Shown one piece after another: positions 1 through 9,584 of a stretch of 64,000 bases of DNA; positions within the stretch are counted from its first letter, which is position 1; the number at the start of each line of letters is the position of its first letter. This DNA comes from Bacteroidales bacterium (lineage in GTDB: Bacteria; Bacteroidota; Bacteroidia; Bacteroidales; F082): positions 32,409 to 96,408 of the forward strand of contig JAFPWT010000016.1 in NCBI GenBank assembly GCA_017394865.1. The letters are read 5' to 3'. Under the pieces are notes generated by a model. It had not been told where the DNA came from. It did not search any database and worked only from the letters and a program-made list of their open reading frames with translations. Both the position numbers and the translations under genes were made by a program.

Positions 1-874
1 CTATTAAAGAAAGAAGCACGCCAACAGCGGCAATCAGCATCGGGGCAAACACTGCCTTGTATTGCATTATGGGATTGGTTTGGGCATAAGCGGCAAAAGC
101 CGAGGCACCCAGAGCCATGGTAGCCAAGATGGAACCTGCATAGGACTCGTAAAGGTCAGCACCCATGCCAGCCACGTCACCAACGTTGTCACCAACGTTA
201 TCGGCGATGGTAGCGGGGTTACGCGGGTCGTCTTCAGGGATGTTATACTCCGTCTTACCGACAAGGTCAGCACCGACGTCAGCAGCCTTGGTGTAGATAC
301 CACCACCCACACGGGCAAACAAAGCCTGCGTGGAAGCACCCATACCGAAGGTCAGCATCGTAGTGGTGATGATGACCAACTTATTGGCATCGTCAATAAA
401 ATAATCCAGTACAAGGAACCAAACGGAGACGTCGAGAAGGGCAAGACCCACGACGACGAGGCCCATGACGGCACCCGAACGGAAGGCCACCTTCAAACCG
501 CTGTTCAATGTCTTACGAGCAGCATTGGCAGTACGAGCCGAGGCATAGGTGGCTGTCTTCATGCCGAAGAAGCCCGCCAAGCCCGAGAAGAAACCGCCGG
601 TGAGGAAGGCAAACCACACCCATTTGTTCTGTAAATCGAACAGACTCATGACATAGAAAATAATCGCCAAGATGACGAACACGATGATCACCACCTTGTA
701 CTGCTGCTTCAAGTAAGCCATGGCTCCCTTGCGGACATGTGCAGCGATTTTCTTCATCAAGTCCGTTCCTTCGTCCTCTTTCATCATCTGCTTAAAGAAG
801 ATGAAAGCAAATGCCAGTGCCAACACTGAGGCGACTAACACAATGTAAGGAATGTAATTAATGAATTTCTCCAT
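1..874 (-). CDS. hppA: Membrane-bound ion-pumping pyrophosphatase, 3' end outside window
   Basis: Couples pyrophosphate hydrolysis to H+ or Na+ pumping across the inner membrane. The ATG lies at 874-872 and about 291 codons are inside the window; the C-terminus lies beyond position 1. The translation opens with a hydrophobic helix (MEKFINYIPYIVLVASVLA) and contains the family's pyrophosphate-binding signature: GGGIYTKAADVGADLVGK, then EDDPRNPATIADNVGDNVGD. Several further membrane segments are visible. The residue that separates K+-dependent from K+-independent enzymes is not in the visible part, so the pumped ion cannot be decided. It is divergently transcribed from the nuclease gene, and each has its own promoter. 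A long plus-strand ORF at 62-634 is its antisense shadow. Confidence 0.95.
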   Translation of the reverse strand, partial: MEKFINYIPYIVLVASVLALAFAFIFFKQMMKEDEGTDLMKKIAAHVRKGAMAYLKQQYKVVIIVFVILAIIFYVMSLFDLQNKWVWFAFLTGGFFSGLAGFFGMKTATYASARTANAARKTLNSGLKVAFRSGAVMGLVVVGLALLDVSVWFLVLDYFIDDANKLVIITTTMLTFGMGASTQALFARVGGGIYTKAADVGADLVGKTEYNIPEDDPRNPATIADNVGDNVGDVAGMGADLYESYAGSILATMALGASAFAAYAQTNPIMQYKAVFAPMLIAAVGVLLSLI

Positions 875-928
875 AAAATATGATTTAAAGATTTATGATT
901 TTACTTGTTTCAAGCAGTTTTAAGCAGA

Positions 929-959
929 CAAAAATAGAAACAAATCCAGTAATTACAAA
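929..959 (-). promoter_or_regulatory. Promoter for the pyrophosphatase gene
   Basis: On the minus strand the box TATTTTTG (929-936) matches the Bacteroidetes -7 consensus TAnnTTTG, and a TTTG (956-959) lies 19 bases upstream. The leader would be about 50 nt. Confidence 0.6.
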
Positions 960-997
960 GACTTTTTTAAAAAATTTGTCCTTCGAGTTTTTTTCTT

Positions 998-1026
998 TTT
1001 GAAATGAAGTTTTTTTTCTATTTTTG
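998..1026 (+). promoter_or_regulatory. Promoter for the bifunctional nuclease gene
   Basis: TTTG at 998-1001 and TATTTTTG at 1019-1026 are separated by 17 bases, a fit to the Bacteroidetes sigma-ABfr consensus. It drives the gene starting at 1072 and possibly the following permease, thyA and folA genes. Confidence 0.6.
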
Positions 1027-1071
1027 TCATTTGAAGGGGAGTAGGTCTTTATTCTACCTATTGTTTTGACT

Positions 1072-1659
1072 ATGAACAAGATTCAACTGGAGATCAAGGA
1101 ACTTTTATACAGCCAGTCATCGAGTGGCGCTTATGTGCTCATCCTCGGTGACAAGCATTCGATGCGCCGTCTGCCCATCGTCATCGGCGAACACGAGGCC
1201 CAGGCCATCGCCTTGGGGCTAGAGGGCAACAAGCCTTCGCGTCCCCTCACCCACGACCTTTTCAAGAAGTTCGCCGAACAATACGGTGTCGACGTGATCG
1301 AGGTAGTCCTCACCCGTTTCCTCGAAGGAGTGTTCTACGCCATGCTCGTCTGCAAACAAGGCGACGACATCACCATGGTAGATGCACGGCCCTCCGATGC
1401 CATCGCCTTAGCCGCCAGGTTCAACTGCCCCATCTCGGCCTATGAGACCGTGATGAACGATGCCGGCATCGAGATGGAAGAGATCAAGGACATGGGTCCT
1501 TCACAGGATCAAGAATCCCCAGAAGTCCCCGAAGAGACCCCCGATACACTCGAAAACCTGACGGTGGAACAGCTTCAGAAACTGCTCCAGATCGCCATAG
1601 ACGAGGAAAACTACGAAAAAGCCGCAGAAATACGTGATATCATTAATAGTAAATCTTGA
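1072..1659 (+). CDS. Bifunctional nuclease-family (DUF151) protein with UVR domain
   Basis: 195 aa. Residues about 1-130 form the DUF151/BFN domain, with the family stretches GAYVLILGDKHSMRRLPIVI, EAQAIALGLEG and ARPSDAIALAARF. A charged, Pro-rich linker follows. The C-terminus (LTVEQLQKLLQIAIDEENYE then KAAEIRDII) is a UVR-type helical hairpin as in UvrB/UvrC. BFN proteins of plants have DNase/RNase activity; the bacterial role is unclear. I chose ATG 1072 over an in-frame TTG six bases upstream. It sits 3 nt before the nucleoside permease, so co-transcription is likely. Confidence 0.85.
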   Translation: MNKIQLEIKELLYSQSSSGAYVLILGDKHSMRRLPIVIGEHEAQAIALGLEGNKPSRPLTHDLFKKFAEQYGVDVIEVVLTRFLEGVFYAMLVCKQGDDITMVDARPSDAIALAARFNCPISAYETVMNDAGIEMEEIKDMGPSQDQESPEVPEETPDTLENLTVEQLQKLLQIAIDEENYEKAAEIRDIINSKS

Positions 1660-1662
1660 CAT

Positions 1663-3009
1663 ATGAAAGGAATTAAATTCAGACTCATTGTGATGAACTT
1701 CCTACAGTTCGCTGTATGGGGTGCTTATTTGACCTGTATGGGCAACTATCTTGGAAAAGCCGGTATGGGAGACGAAATCGAATGGTTCTATATCATTCAA
1801 GGACTGGTTTCCATCTTTATGCCAACACTCCTTGGCATCGTAGGTGACAAGTGGATACAACCCCAGAGACTATTGGGCTTTTGCCACCTGATCACCGCTG
1901 CTTGCATGATATGCTTGTTCTACCTTGGCCTGCAGGCTGCCAACGCAAGTACTCCTACCGTCCCCGTATATCCGAACAAAGTTTTGTTCATCACCATTTA
2001 TACCATTGGCGCAGCATTTTACATGCCTACACTCGCCCTGTCCAATACCGCCGCTTTCACCATCTTGAAAGACAATGGCATGGACACCGTCAAAGCTTTT
2101 CCGCCCATCCGTGTATTTGGCACCATCGGCTTCATTATCTCCATGTGGTTCGTCAACTGCGCCTTCCTTAAGGACGGACAATTTGGATTCACCTTCGGAG
2201 AGAACTCGGAGAAATTCCAATACACATATTACCAATTCCTTGTCTCGGGTATATTGGGAATCTTCCTTTTCCTCTACAGCTTTACGCTGCCACAATGCAA
2301 GATTATCAAGAAAGAAGCAACCTCACTGGCTGATTCATTGGGATTAAGTGCCTTTAAACTTTTCAAAGTGAAAAAGATGGCATTGTTCTTTATTTTTGCA
2401 ATGCTTTTAGGAATGGCCCTACAGGTGACCAACACCTATGCCACTCCTTTCCTTACCCATTTCAAAAGCATCGAATCGCTGTCTGGTACTTTTGCAGCCA
2501 ATAACGCCACCATGCTGGTTTCCATCTCTCAAGTATCCGAAGCCCTGTGCATTCTGCTCATCCCATTCTTCCTCCGCCGTTATGGCATCAAAGTGGTAAT
2601 GCTCATGGCCATGGTCGCCTGGGTACTTCGTTTCGGCTTCTTTGGAGTGGGCAGTCCTGATATGCCTGGTGTATTACTCTTCATCCTTTCTTGCATCGTC
2701 TACGGTGTCGCCTTTGACTTTTTCAATGTCTCAGGGGCAATGTTCGTCGACAAGGAATGCGACTCCAATGTGAAAGCCTCGGCTCAAGGATTGTTCATGC
2801 TTATGACCAACGGTCTGGGCGGTAGTATCGGCATCTTTATCGCTGGAAAAATAGTCAAAAATTATTGCAACTGGACTGCAGATGGATTCCTCGTTGGTGA
2901 CTGGAAGACTACATGGCTCATCTTTGCCGTCTACGCCCTCGTAGTTGCCATCCTGTTCGCCATCCTGTTCAAATACAAACACCAGCCAGAGAAAGAGACT
3001 AAGGCATGA
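1663..3009 (+). CDS. Nucleoside:H+ symporter (NupG-like, MFS)
   Basis: 448 aa with about 12 hydrophobic segments and no signal peptide. The N-terminus ([20 protein letters not shown]) is characteristic of the nucleoside:H+ symporter branch of the major facilitator superfamily, as in E. coli NupG and XapB. It would import nucleosides through the inner membrane. Its stop overlaps the thyA start (ATGA at 3006-3009). The placement before thymidylate synthase and dihydrofolate reductase fits a pyrimidine/folate operon. Substrate range is inferred from the family only. Confidence 0.85.
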   Translation: MKGIKFRLIVMNFLQFAVWGAYLTCMGNYLGKAGMGDEIEWFYIIQGLVSIFMPTLLGIVGDKWIQPQRLLGFCHLITAACMICLFYLGLQAANASTPTVPVYPNKVLFITIYTIGAAFYMPTLALSNTAAFTILKDNGMDTVKAFPPIRVFGTIGFIISMWFVNCAFLKDGQFGFTFGENSEKFQYTYYQFLVSGILGIFLFLYSFTLPQCKIIKKEATSLADSLGLSAFKLFKVKKMALFFIFAMLLGMALQVTNTYATPFLTHFKSIESLSGTFAANNATMLVSISQVSEALCILLIPFFLRRYGIKVVMLMAMVAWVLRFGFFGVGSPDMPGVLLFILSCIVYGVAFDFFNVSGAMFVDKECDSNVKASAQGLFMLMTNGLGGSIGIFIAGKIVKNYCNWTADGFLVGDWKTTWLIFAVYALVVAILFAILFKYKHQPEKETKA

Positions 3010-3833
3010 AACAATACCTCGATCTGTTACAATACATCCTCGACCACGGCGTGCAGAAGGGCGACCGCACGGGGACGGGCACCATCAGCGTGTTCGGCTA
3101 CCAGATGCGGTTCGACCTTCAAGAAGGCTTTCCGCTGGTGACCACTAAGAAGGTGCATCTGAAAAGCATCATCTATGAGCTGCTATGGATGCTCCGGGGC
3201 GACACCAACATCCAGTACCTGCACGACCACAAGGTCAGCATCTGGGACGAGTGGGCCGATGCCAACGGCGACCTCGGTCCCGTGTACGGAGCCCAGTGGC
3301 GCAACTGGAACGGTGAAGGCATTGACCAGATCAAAGAGGTCATCAAGAGCATCAAGGAGAACCCTAACAGCCGCCGACATATCGTATCGGCGTGGAATCC
3401 TTCCGTGCTCCCTGACGAGCACGAGAAGGTTTTTGCGGCCAATGTGGCCGCGGGCAAGGCGGCTCTGCCACCTTGCCACGCCTTCTTCCAATTCTATGTG
3501 GCCGACGGAAGACTCTCGTGCCAGCTCTATCAACGCAGCGCCGACGTGTTTCTCGGCGTGCCGTTCAACATCGCCTCTTACGCCCTCCTCACCATGATGA
3601 TGGCACAGGTGTGCAACCTGCAACCCGGCGACTTCGTCCACACCTTCGGCGACGTGCACATCTATAACAACCTCATCGAACAGGTGAAGACCCAACTCGA
3701 GAGGACTCCTCGCCCACTGCCCACCATGCAGCTCAATCCCGAAGTGAAAGACCTTTTTGATTTCAAATACGAAGATTTTACCTTAATTAATTATAACCCT
3801 TATCCAGCGATTCGAGGCGAAGTGTCAGTCTAA
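3006..3833 (+). CDS. thyA: Thymidylate synthase
   Basis: 275 aa, close to the usual ~264 of ThyA. It methylates dUMP to dTMP using methylenetetrahydrofolate and yields dihydrofolate. Visible signatures are the N-terminal [20 protein letters not shown], the catalytic cysteine in [12 protein letters not shown], the phosphate-binding [20 protein letters not shown], and [12 protein letters not shown] near the C-terminus. The start overlaps the permease stop by 4 nt (translational coupling likely). folA follows 44 nt downstream and would recycle the dihydrofolate. A short repeat lies between the two. Confidence 0.97.
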   Translation: MKQYLDLLQYILDHGVQKGDRTGTGTISVFGYQMRFDLQEGFPLVTTKKVHLKSIIYELLWMLRGDTNIQYLHDHKVSIWDEWADANGDLGPVYGAQWRNWNGEGIDQIKEVIKSIKENPNSRRHIVSAWNPSVLPDEHEKVFAANVAAGKAALPPCHAFFQFYVADGRLSCQLYQRSADVFLGVPFNIASYALLTMMMAQVCNLQPGDFVHTFGDVHIYNNLIEQVKTQLERTPRPLPTMQLNPEVKDLFDFKYEDFTLINYNPYPAIRGEVSV

Positions 3834-3870
3834 GTAGATTGCCGCGTCGCTTCGCTCCTCGCAATGACAT
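3834..3870. repeat. Short interspersed REP-like repeat
   Basis: Between thyA and folA lies TTGCCGCGTCGCTTCGCTCC followed by TCGCAATGACAT. On the minus strand it reads ATGTCATTGCGAGGAGCGAA and onward, the pattern of an intergenic repeat common in Bacteroidales and other bacterial genomes. It has an imperfect GCGTCGCTTCGC palindrome at its centre. A possible fragment (CTCGCAATGACG) recurs near 49136, at the 3' end of the CobW gene. Confidence 0.5.
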
Positions 3871-3877
3871 ACCGATC

Positions 3878-4369
3878 ATGACTTTATCAATTATCGTAGC
3901 GATGGCCAAAAACAGAGCCATCGGCATCAACAACCAGTTGATCTGGCATAACAGCAACGACCTAAAACACTTTAAAAAGGTGACACTGGGCCATTGTGTC
4001 ATCATGGGCCACAACACCTGGCTCTCGCTGCCGGGACAAAAGGCACTGCCCAACCGCCGTAACATCATCATCTCCGACCGTCTCGACGAAGCGCCGGAGA
4101 ACTTCGAACTGGCCACCTCTATCCCCGAAGCCCTCCAGATGGTTCAAGACGAGGAAGAAGTCTTCATCATGGGCGGCGGCAGCATCTACGAACAGTTCCT
4201 TCCTAAAGCCGACAGATTGTACCTCACCCGACTCGACAAAGAATTCGAGGCTGACACCTACTTCCCCTTCGTCAACTTCGAGAACTGGAACCTCATTGAA
4301 CTGGAGGTGGTCGACGACGACCCACAGACCGATTACTCCTACCGGTTTGAGGTTTGGGAGAGGAAGTGA
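3878..4369 (+). CDS. folA: Dihydrofolate reductase
   Basis: 163 aa, normal for bacterial DHFR. Reduces dihydrofolate to tetrahydrofolate with NADPH. It starts SIIVAMAKNRAIGINNQLIW, followed by NDLKHFKKVTLG, the cofactor-binding VIMGHNTWLSLP (His where an Arg or Lys is commoner), and VFIMGGGSIYEQFLPKADRL. The longer reading frame begins at 3839 inside the repeat, so I placed the start at ATG 3878, where homology begins. A hairpin lies 24 nt downstream. Confidence 0.95.
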   Translation: MTLSIIVAMAKNRAIGINNQLIWHNSNDLKHFKKVTLGHCVIMGHNTWLSLPGQKALPNRRNIIISDRLDEAPENFELATSIPEALQMVQDEEEVFIMGGGSIYEQFLPKADRLYLTRLDKEFEADTYFPFVNFENWNLIELEVVDDDPQTDYSYRFEVWERK

Positions 4370-4393
4370 TAAGTCAGAAAACAGAATAAAAAA

Positions 4394-4425
4394 AGAAGGC
4401 GGAACCCGAAAAGATTCCGCCTTCT
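4394..4425 (-). terminator. Rho-independent terminator of the C10 peptidase cluster
   Basis: A perfect 11-bp stem AGAAGGCGGAA/TTCCGCCTTCT with a 10-nt loop. On the minus strand it is followed by a T-rich tract (TTTTTTTATT). The plus-strand tail (GATTT) is weak, so it mainly ends transcription from 4446, with possible bidirectional function for folA. Confidence 0.8.
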
Positions 4426-4445
4426 GATTTCCGTCTCCTGTCTTC

Positions 4446-6995
4446 TTACTTGACCACTGACAGTTTCTGGATGCTCTCGCCGTTGGCGGAGATCACCTTG
4501 ACCATGTAGATGCCGCTCTCGACATTGCTGAGGTTAAGTACAGCACTGTTGCCTTCGCAGACCTGGTTCAACACCATCTGACCGACGGTATTGAAGACCA
4601 TCACCTGCTGCAAGTTCTCGGCATTGACGGTGAAGCTACCCTTGGTCGGGTTCGGGAAGAGGCTGACCTGCTGGTCGACAACACTCTCGACACCAGTCGT
4701 GGAATAATAAATCTTCACGAAATACTCGTTACCATACATAGCTTTGAACGGAGCCGAGTTACAATCGATTTCCTCATAAGAAGCAACCACGCGGTAATAA
4801 TACCAGGTGTCTTCCTCCAAGGCTTTGGTTTCTTTGTATTGGGTCTTGTTGGGCGCAAGCAGTTTGACGCGTTCGTAATCTTCGCCTTCCTTCTTTCTGT
4901 AAACAGCGAAACCACTTAAGCCCTCTGTTTCCGGAGCCACCCAAGTAATGATAGGTTTGAAGCTGGCCTGCAAATCATACCACAGATCGGTACCCGGGTC
5001 ACAGTTTTCGCCAGCAGTAGCACAAACTTCGTTGGAGAAATCGGACTCGCCGCCGTCGCCAAGGGCGCAAACCATGTAGCAGTGACCACCGATAGTGGCA
5101 TCTTCATCGACAAATTCGGTCTCGTGGACCAGGCCACAGAGCACACCGTCGCGATAGACGTTAAATCCATAGTCGGTTTTGCCGGCCGTCCAACTGAGGA
5201 TGATGACACCACCCTCATCAGAAGCCATCAGCTCACCTTGGATGTTGGCGGGAGCAGCATTGCCACAGCCATTGTTGACGACACACAAGACACCTTCGGT
5301 CAACGTGTTCGAGTTGGCTTGAGGCTGTTCGTAAACCACATTGCCTGAAGCATCCTTGATCTTGAAGGAAAGCGACACATTGTCAGTACCAGCTTGCCAC
5401 ATGAACGTCACATGACCGATCGGGACATTAATGCTTTCCTGCACAGGAGTGCTATTGGTCATAGTGAACGAAGTGATCTCTTTACCAGCTCCGTCTACAG
5501 CGACAATCTTAGCGCCCTTCCAACCCGTCATATTGGTGCAAGTACCCTGCACTTGCCATCCGCAAGAAGGACCGAAAGTTTCCGTTGCCTTGGCTTTTTT
5601 GCTGTTGGCACCGTTCACCATTGCGTAGACTTGATAATTGAATCTGCTATAATACGGCACCTCGGTGTCGACAAACGTCATGGTAGCACCCGGAGTGGCA
5701 TTATCGCTGGTGTAGATCACCTTGCCGTCACGTTTAACAATCACCTGGTCGATACTGGTGAGATTGGTGTTCGAGAGGGTCTTGGAGGGATTCACCCAGC
5801 TGAGATTGGCCTCCAAAGCAGTCTCACTGGTCTTGGTCACCGTGAAGTTGGTGGGAGCCTGAGCAGTGTTGTTGTAGACGCTGGTGGGCACGAAGTTAAA
5901 GACAGCACCTGATTGACTGCTATATTCGATTTTGTCGAAATCCCAATAGGCGTTGTTGCCACTGCCGCCCCAGCCCCAGTTGTAACGGAACATGTCAGCG
6001 TCATTGTAGCCATCGCACACAAAAGCATGGCCACCCTCTGTGGAATGACCAGAATAATAAACCGGCCAACCAAGATCGAGGGACTCTTTCAGCTTCTCTT
6101 TCCAGTCATCGTAGGAATAATAGGCTCTTTGCTGATAAACTGCCTGGTTAGCATAGCTGAAATACTGGATGATGCGGCTCGGGACATCGGTGGAGTAAGC
6201 ACCGCTGCCGTCGATGGCATAATTCATGTCAACGGCAATACCGCAATGATACAGCAAAGTACCAATAGCGTCAATCTGTACTTGAGGCGAGTTGGCACTA
6301 ATCTCATTAGGCATATTGTCCCAGTCGTAAGTGGTGGCACCGAAGTTGACCGTCAAAGGGCCAAAACCTGAGTTGTAATCGGTGTGGCTGCCTGTGCCTT
6401 GGAGCGGGTGATTCCAATACTTCATAACCTGACCCATAGCCGTGGCAACACAACCCGCATAGGTACGTCCACCAGGACCACCTTGAGCCTGCGGGCAGAA
6501 ATAGTTGTAAGGATAATCCTGATTCCAATCGGTGCTCAACAGATGGAAAGCCTCACGACCACCATTGAACGACAACTGCTTGCCGTTGGTGAGCACGCTG
6601 TTCCATTCGGAAGCCACCAAAGGAGAAGCTTCGCCATAGTTGTGCGAAGTACGACCAGCAACCATCTCATCCAGCATATAAGCAAGCGCAGGATTGATGT
6701 TCTGAGGATCAAAAGCCTCCTCGTTTGAATAACCTACGATGGGACGGAAAGCATCATCAGCTGAAATCGCTACAAAGCCTTCGTTACCGAGGTTAAACAC
6801 ATAGAAGCAGGCTTCACCGCGAGTGGAAGTACCGGTGTAAACCAGTTCAAGATCCACATTCTGACGGTTCAGCTCAAAATTGGCCTGGACAAACTGTTGT
6901 CCGACCATCTTGGCCCTGTTTACATCAACTGGATTGGCATTCAACATGCCGACACCCAAGATCAAGGCCATCAATGTCATGAAATACTTTTTCAT
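4446..6995 (-). CDS. C10-family secreted cysteine peptidase with T9SS sorting domain (copy A)
   Basis: 849 aa. Signal peptide about 1-20, then a streptopain-type propeptide (NPVDVNRAKMVGQQFV). The C10 catalytic domain has the nucleophile Cys182 in YAGCVATAMGQVMKYW and His323 in GGHAFVCDGYND, followed by YNWGWGGSG. Two Ig/Fn3-like regions follow, with WYYYRVVASY typical of Fn3. The C-terminal ~75 residues (LFPNPTKGSFTV ... GIYMVKVISANG) form a T9SS type A sorting domain, so export to the cell surface or medium is expected. Third in a tandem minus-strand set, 35 nt after copy B and before a strong terminator. The family includes SpeB and Prevotella interpain A. Confidence 0.93.
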   Translation of the reverse strand: MKKYFMTLMALILGVGMLNANPVDVNRAKMVGQQFVQANFELNRQNVDLELVYTGTSTRGEACFYVFNLGNEGFVAISADDAFRPIVGYSNEEAFDPQNINPALAYMLDEMVAGRTSHNYGEASPLVASEWNSVLTNGKQLSFNGGREAFHLLSTDWNQDYPYNYFCPQAQGGPGGRTYAGCVATAMGQVMKYWNHPLQGTGSHTDYNSGFGPLTVNFGATTYDWDNMPNEISANSPQVQIDAIGTLLYHCGIAVDMNYAIDGSGAYSTDVPSRIIQYFSYANQAVYQQRAYYSYDDWKEKLKESLDLGWPVYYSGHSTEGGHAFVCDGYNDADMFRYNWGWGGSGNNAYWDFDKIEYSSQSGAVFNFVPTSVYNNTAQAPTNFTVTKTSETALEANLSWVNPSKTLSNTNLTSIDQVIVKRDGKVIYTSDNATPGATMTFVDTEVPYYSRFNYQVYAMVNGANSKKAKATETFGPSCGWQVQGTCTNMTGWKGAKIVAVDGAGKEITSFTMTNSTPVQESINVPIGHVTFMWQAGTDNVSLSFKIKDASGNVVYEQPQANSNTLTEGVLCVVNNGCGNAAPANIQGELMASDEGGVIILSWTAGKTDYGFNVYRDGVLCGLVHETEFVDEDATIGGHCYMVCALGDGGESDFSNEVCATAGENCDPGTDLWYDLQASFKPIITWVAPETEGLSGFAVYRKKEGEDYERVKLLAPNKTQYKETKALEEDTWYYYRVVASYEEIDCNSAPFKAMYGNEYFVKIYYSTTGVESVVDQQVSLFPNPTKGSFTVNAENLQQVMVFNTVGQMVLNQVCEGNSAVLNLSNVESGIYMVKVISANGESIQKLSVVK

Positions 6996-7030
6996 TTTTT
7001 GTTTAATTAAATTTATAATATTGCAGATAT

Positions 7031-9565
7031 CTATTTCTTAATAAAAGATTGTGATGTCACACCGTCAACATTTTGGATCCGTATCAGGTACATTCCAGGG
7101 ACCAAGTCGTCGACAGCCAAAGTCATGCGGGATGTCCCACTTTCACAACGCTGTTCGAACAACATCTGTCCAAGAAGGTCGTAAACCGTCACAACGGTAA
7201 TCTCCTGTCCTTCAACGGTAAGTTGGTTGTCGACAGGATTGGGATAGAGGCTCACCGACGACTCAGTGTGATCTTCAACGTTTGTCAAAGAATAATAGAT
7301 CTTCACAAAATACTCGTTGCCATACAGCGCCTTGAAAGGAGCCGACTCGCATTCAATGTCGCTGTAGTTGGCCGTCACCCTGTAATAATACCAATTGCCA
7401 TCCTGCAAGGTCTTGTTTTCTTTATACTCGGTCTTGTTGGCCGCCAACAGCTTGACACGTTCATATTCTCCGTCGTTCATCTTGCGGTATACGGCGAATC
7501 CGCTGAGACTCGGCGTTGTAGGAGCTTCCCATGTAATAATGGGTTTGCCGTTTTCCTGCATCTCAAACCACAGGTTACTGCCTGCGTCGCAGTTCTCACC
7601 TGTGGTGGCACACACTTCGTTGGAAGGTTCCGATTCGCCGCCGTCGCCAAGGACACACACTTGATAGCAGTGGCCTCCAACAGAGGCATCCTCATCGATG
7701 AATTCATTGGTGGTAGTCAAGCAGCAAAGCACACCATCGCGATACACATTGTAGCCGATAAGTTCTTTTTCGGCAGCAGCCCAATTTAGGATAACGACTC
7801 CATTTTCTTCAGATGCAGTCAACTCGCCAGAGATACCTGCAGGAGCGGCATTGCCACACCCGTTGTTACCTTCATAGAACACGCCAGCCTCCATTTCACC
7901 CATAGAGCCTGAATAACTATAGACCGAATTATTATTGGGGTCTTTCACATTGATGGTGATGTCATAATTCGTCATCTCATCATCAGAGCGAACCCAAACC
8001 AGTTCCATTCTGCCAAGAGGCACATCCACTTCGAGAACTGCAGGACTGCTACCACTGGTTTCAACGCGCGCAGCCTCGTGACCGGCACCGTTTCGGACGC
8101 TGATATAAGATCCTCTCCATCCTGAGATATTGGTGCTGGACACCACAAACCTCCAAGAGCAGGAAGGCCCGATGCTCACGTTGTCAACCGACATGGAACG
8201 ACCCCTTTGTCCACCGACGACAGAATACACCTTATATGAATAGATGTCGTAACAAGGTATCGAACTATCAACAAAACTCATGGTAGCTCCGGGGACGACA
8301 TTTTCTTCGGTGAACACCACCTCATTACCACGCATCACCACAATTTGGTCGATAGATGTCAATGGATGATTGGCTAGCGTCATGATAGGGTTGACCCACG
8401 ACACGGTAGCGGAGAGGCCATAACCTTCATCAGGGGTCACAACAAGGTCGGATGGTGCTTTGGGTGCTGCACCGTAAATATCTTCCGGCACATAGTTGTA
8501 GATGACGCTCTCGCCATCGGTATAATTATGGTTGTCAATGTCGAACCACGCATCGCCTGATCCGCCCCAGCCCCAGTTGAAGTGAACCAGACCATTGGCG
8601 TTGTAACCATCGAGCACATAAGCATGTCCGCCTCCACGGTGCACCATGGGCCATCCCATGTCGATAGCTTCAATGATCAAAGCCATGTAACTCTCATGAG
8701 TATGACCTTCGCGATAGATATTCTCCATCTGATCCGTGTAATAGAAATATTGCGGCATCACAGTGCAAAGCTTTGAGGTAGTAGCGCCACTGCTGCCGGG
8801 ACGATAGTTCATGTCGACCGACACGCCGACATGGAAGATCAGCTGACCCACCGCTTCAAGTTGTTGCACCGGCGAGTTGGCGTTGATGGATACTGGCATA
8901 TTCTCCCAATCGTAGGTAGTTTCGCCGAAGTTGGCTGTCAGTGGGCCGTACTCCGGATGATCCTGAGGGGTATAGGTATAGCTGCCCCTACCCTGTGCCG
9001 GGAAGTTCCAGAAGCGCATCAACTGAGCAGCGGCGGTAGCGACGCAGCCAGCGTAGACGTGCCCTCCGGGGCCGTCCGAATCCACCGGGCAGCAATAGTT
9101 GTAAGGATAGTTCTGATTCCATTTGGTTTCTACCAGATAGCTGTCATCCTTACCGCGGTAGGGCTCGTTGACATGGCCGTTTCGGCGGAGCGTCTCCCAT
9201 TCGTGTGCCACATTGGGATCCTGCACGGCGTTTCGATGGGAACGGCTGGCGGTAATGCCATCAAGATAGTCTTGCAAAGCCGGTGCCATATCATCGGGAT
9301 TGAAAATTCCCTCAGTGGAATAGCCGACCAATGGACGATAGCGGTCATCAGAGGAAAGGATTACAAAACCCGTGTTCCCAATGTTGAATACGTAAAACGA
9401 CGATTGAGAATACACCAGCGACAGGTCACCTCGCTGACACGTTATCCCAAAGTGAGCGTTGGCAAATTGTTGTCCGAGCAGACGCGCTTCCTCAACATCA
9501 ACTGGAGCAGCCTTGGCTACAGTGAAGGAGAGCAGAATGGTTAATACTGGCAGTATTCTTTTCAT
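7031..9565 (-). CDS. C10-family secreted cysteine peptidase with T9SS sorting domain (copy B)
   Basis: 844 aa with the architecture of copy A: signal peptide (1-19), propeptide (APVDVEEARLLGQQFA), a C10 domain with Cys174 in YAGCVATAAAQLMRFWN and His314 in GGGHAYVLDGYN, NWGWGGSGD, Fn3-like modules and a C-terminal sorting domain (LYPNPVDNQLTV ... GMYLIRIQNVDG). The last ~300 residues are nearly parallel in sequence to copy A (for example GGHCY.VC.LGDGGES and the EYFVKIYYS stretch). This suggests a recent tandem duplication with faster change in the catalytic half. It lies 19 nt downstream of copy C and is probably on the same mRNA. Confidence 0.93.
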   Translation of the reverse strand: MKRILPVLTILLSFTVAKAAPVDVEEARLLGQQFANAHFGITCQRGDLSLVYSQSSFYVFNIGNTGFVILSSDDRYRPLVGYSTEGIFNPDDMAPALQDYLDGITASRSHRNAVQDPNVAHEWETLRRNGHVNEPYRGKDDSYLVETKWNQNYPYNYCCPVDSDGPGGHVYAGCVATAAAQLMRFWNFPAQGRGSYTYTPQDHPEYGPLTANFGETTYDWENMPVSINANSPVQQLEAVGQLIFHVGVSVDMNYRPGSSGATTSKLCTVMPQYFYYTDQMENIYREGHTHESYMALIIEAIDMGWPMVHRGGGHAYVLDGYNANGLVHFNWGWGGSGDAWFDIDNHNYTDGESVIYNYVPEDIYGAAPKAPSDLVVTPDEGYGLSATVSWVNPIMTLANHPLTSIDQIVVMRGNEVVFTEENVVPGATMSFVDSSIPCYDIYSYKVYSVVGGQRGRSMSVDNVSIGPSCSWRFVVSSTNISGWRGSYISVRNGAGHEAARVETSGSSPAVLEVDVPLGRMELVWVRSDDEMTNYDITINVKDPNNNSVYSYSGSMGEMEAGVFYEGNNGCGNAAPAGISGELTASEENGVVILNWAAAEKELIGYNVYRDGVLCCLTTTNEFIDEDASVGGHCYQVCVLGDGGESEPSNEVCATTGENCDAGSNLWFEMQENGKPIITWEAPTTPSLSGFAVYRKMNDGEYERVKLLAANKTEYKENKTLQDGNWYYYRVTANYSDIECESAPFKALYGNEYFVKIYYSLTNVEDHTESSVSLYPNPVDNQLTVEGQEITVVTVYDLLGQMLFEQRCESGTSRMTLAVDDLVPGMYLIRIQNVDGVTSQSFIKK

Positions 9566-9584
9566 CTCTTTAAAGTGTTAATGA

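Noticed and set aside
62-634. 190-codon plus-strand ORF
   Set aside because: Antisense to the pyrophosphatase gene, whose signature motifs are on the minus strand.
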